Of a DNA stretch of 64,000 nt, positions 62,718 through 64,000 are shown piece by piece. Origin of the DNA: Bin5 sp965116395 (lineage in GTDB: Bacteria; Chloroflexota; Anaerolineae; Caldilineales; Caldilineaceae); NCBI GenBank assembly GCA_965116395.1, contig OZ220684.1, positions 3,162,001 to 3,226,000 on the forward strand. Reading direction: 5' to 3'. Within the stretch, counting starts at the first letter, position 1. Each line of letters begins with the position of its first letter. The notes beneath the pieces are model-generated. The model saw only the letters and a list, made by a program, of their open reading frames with translations. It was not told where the DNA came from and made no database searches. The translations under genes and the position numbers were made by a program.

Positions 62718-63683
62718 ATGGCATCGTCAAGCGAGTTCTCCCCAACCGGTCGCCGTTACGCGCCTGGAACGCCAACAGGATTCAGGCTGTGGTGGCACCG
62801 TCACCGCCTGACGATTATCCCCTATTTCTATATCGCTCCCTTCTTCATCCTGTTTGCTATCTTCCTGGCTTGGCCGGTTGTTCGCAGCTTCTACCTGAGT
62901 TTTCATAAGCAACAGGGCATCAGCACGCCTTCTTTTATCGGCCTCGACAACTATTTCAACCTCGTGGCCGATCCTCGTTTCAAACAGTCGCTGCTCAACA
63001 CGACAGTCTATGCGTTGGGAAGCCTTTTCGTACAGATCCCACTCGCATTCATACTGGCGGCGGTTGTCAACTCAAAGCTTGTACCCTGGGCGAATGCGAA
63101 AAGCTTCTACCGCCTATCCTACTTTGTTCCGCTGCTGACGTCTGCCGTCATCGCCAGCCTGATGTTCAGTATTCTTTACGACTATAACTCCGGCCTGATC
63201 AACAGCTATCTGGTGGGGTTGTTTGGTGAAGAGGCGAAAGTGGGCTGGGTTCGCAACGCAAGTGTGGTGAAAGTCTCCATCATTCTGCTGCTGGTCTGGC
63301 GTTTTACCGGCATCAACTCTCTTTACTTTGTCGCGGGCCTGCAAAATATCCCCAAAGAGCTGGAGGAGGCGGCCTCTATCGACGGGGCCAACTGGTGGCA
63401 GGTACTGACCGGCATTACCATTCCCTTGATGCGCCCCGTAATCCTTTTTGTGACGGTTACCGCAATCAACGGTTCCTACCAGATCTTCGCCGAGCCATAT
63501 CTGCTTACAGGCGGCGGGCCGCGGGACCAGTCCCTAAGTATCGTTCAGTATCTCTACAATACCGGCTTTTCTTACTTTAATCTGGGCTATGCATCCGCCA
63601 TCGGATATACGCTGGTCACGATCATCGTAATCCTGGCAATTCTCAACCTGCGCTTCTTTGGCGCTTTTCGCGAGGATCAATAG
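62718..63683 (+). CDS. Sugar ABC transporter permease, MalF type (CUT1)
   Basis: A 321-residue permease with helices beginning IIPYFYIAPFFILFAIFLAW and an EAA loop EEAASIDGANWWQVLTGITI. The ATG at 62718 is chosen because GGAG stands six bases upstream; the frame is open to 62685. It follows the stem-loop after the binding-protein gene. Confidence 0.95.
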   Translation: MASSSEFSPTGRRYAPGTPTGFRLWWHRHRLTIIPYFYIAPFFILFAIFLAWPVVRSFYLSFHKQQGISTPSFIGLDNYFNLVADPRFKQSLLNTTVYALGSLFVQIPLAFILAAVVNSKLVPWANAKSFYRLSYFVPLLTSAVIASLMFSILYDYNSGLINSYLVGLFGEEAKVGWVRNASVVKVSIILLLVWRFTGINSLYFVAGLQNIPKELEEAASIDGANWWQVLTGITIPLMRPVILFVTVTAINGSYQIFAEPYLLTGGGPRDQSLSIVQYLYNTGFSYFNLGYASAIGYTLVTIIVILAILNLRFFGAFREDQ

Positions 63684-63778
63684 GACTGCAATAGGGCTAC
63701 CATGATCTCCCAGGCATCTTTCCAGACTGCGCTCCGCTTATCTGATCAGATTCTTACCGATCAGAACTGAGGGTATAC

Positions 63779-64000
63779 ATGACAACAACTGTTCAGACCA
63801 CGCCTGCTTCTGGGCCGAGATTCTCCGGCATGGGAATTCGTAACGGATTTCTTGTGAGCCTGGCAAACTTTTTCTTGCTAATAGGCGTTTTGCTTGCTGC
63901 CGTCCCCTTCATATATATGATCTCGGCGTCATTCAAGCCACAGAATGAAATCTTCACCTTTCCGGTCCAGATCATTCCCAAAGAGCCGTTCTTCGACAAC
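63779..64000 (+). CDS. Sugar ABC transporter permease, MalG type, cut by right edge
   Basis: Starts at the ATG at 63779 (GAGGG upstream) and runs open for 74 codons to the end of the window. The first helix (FLVSLANFFLLIGVLLAAVP) and the following SASFKPQNEIFTFP are typical of MalG-type permeases. The EAA loop lies beyond the edge. A 7-bp stem-loop (TCTGATC, GATCAGA) lies at 63741-63765 just before it. Confidence 0.88.
   Translation, partial: MTTTVQTTPASGPRFSGMGIRNGFLVSLANFFLLIGVLLAAVPFIYMISASFKPQNEIFTFPVQIIPKEPFFDN

Overview
The window is high-GC DNA (about 60% by eye) from a bacterium, most likely a member of the Chloroflexota (Caldilineae/Anaerolineae-like). I infer this from gene content: a Tal-Pgi transaldolase/phosphoglucose isomerase, a PpgK-type polyphosphate glucokinase, Tat-dependent sugar-binding lipoproteins, zinc-ribbon forms of S14, S4, L36 and Adk, and families of intergenic repeats. 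There is no rRNA, phage or CRISPR array.

Layout. 1-2.5 kb: a partial lipoprotein gene behind folC (minus). 2.7-7.1 kb: a glycolytic run gap-pgk-orf-tpiA and a membrane HExxH protein (plus). 7.2-8.0 kb: a MITE-like element next to a degenerate repeat array. 8.0-9.2 kb: trxA and a Mog-like gene (minus). 9.3-29.6 kb: a nearly continuous minus-strand translation locus. It reads tRNA-Thr(TGT), tRNA-Tyr, tRNA-Thr(GGT), tuf, the S10 block (rpsJ to rpsQ), the spc block (rplN to map, rpmJ), the alpha block (rpsM, rpsK, rpsD, rpoA, rplQ), truA, rplM, rpsI. A near-consensus promoter precedes it, a terminator separates tuf from rpsJ, and another terminator follows rpsI. infA is absent from its usual place. 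29.7-31.0 kb: a gene-free repeat-rich spacer. 31.0-38.2 kb: uvrC, a large triple-CNB/double-bPH membrane protein, a phosphoesterase, nadK and a DnaJ-like zinc-finger membrane protein. 38.4-46.9 kb: three more copies of the MITE, a propeller protein, a LysM lipoprotein, and sugar-phosphate genes (rpiA, tal/pgi, ppgK). 47-52.5 kb: an oxidoreductase, a nucleoside phosphorylase-like gene with a partner of unknown role, an orphan nucleotidyltransferase, ruvB, a DksA-like zinc-finger gene and upp. 52.5-64 kb: two divergent carbohydrate loci.

The carbohydrate region makes sense as one system. The minus operon has a binding protein, two CUT1 permeases and a GH29 alpha-L-fucosidase. The plus operon has two Gfo/Idh/MocA dehydrogenases, an SMP-30-type lactonase and a second CUT1 transporter cut by the right edge. 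An oxidative route (dehydrogenase, lactonase) for fucosides or a similar sugar is a reasonable inference. The central sugar-phosphate genes (ppgK, pgi, tal, rpiA, gap, pgk, tpiA) would handle the carbon downstream.

The most noteworthy observations are: (1) a Tal-Pgi fusion gene split by a -1 shift at a T7 heptamer that matches a canonical slippery sequence; (2) a five-copy, ~285-bp MITE family with GTAACTAC ends and 8-bp target duplications, pointing to an IS66-type transposase; (3) a ribbon-helix-helix-like N-terminus on a fucosidase; (4) promoters placed so that transcription should begin at the start codon (uvrC and the phosphoesterase gene); (5) an intrinsic terminator 31 nt before rpsJ that would make the ribosomal-protein block depend on read-through.
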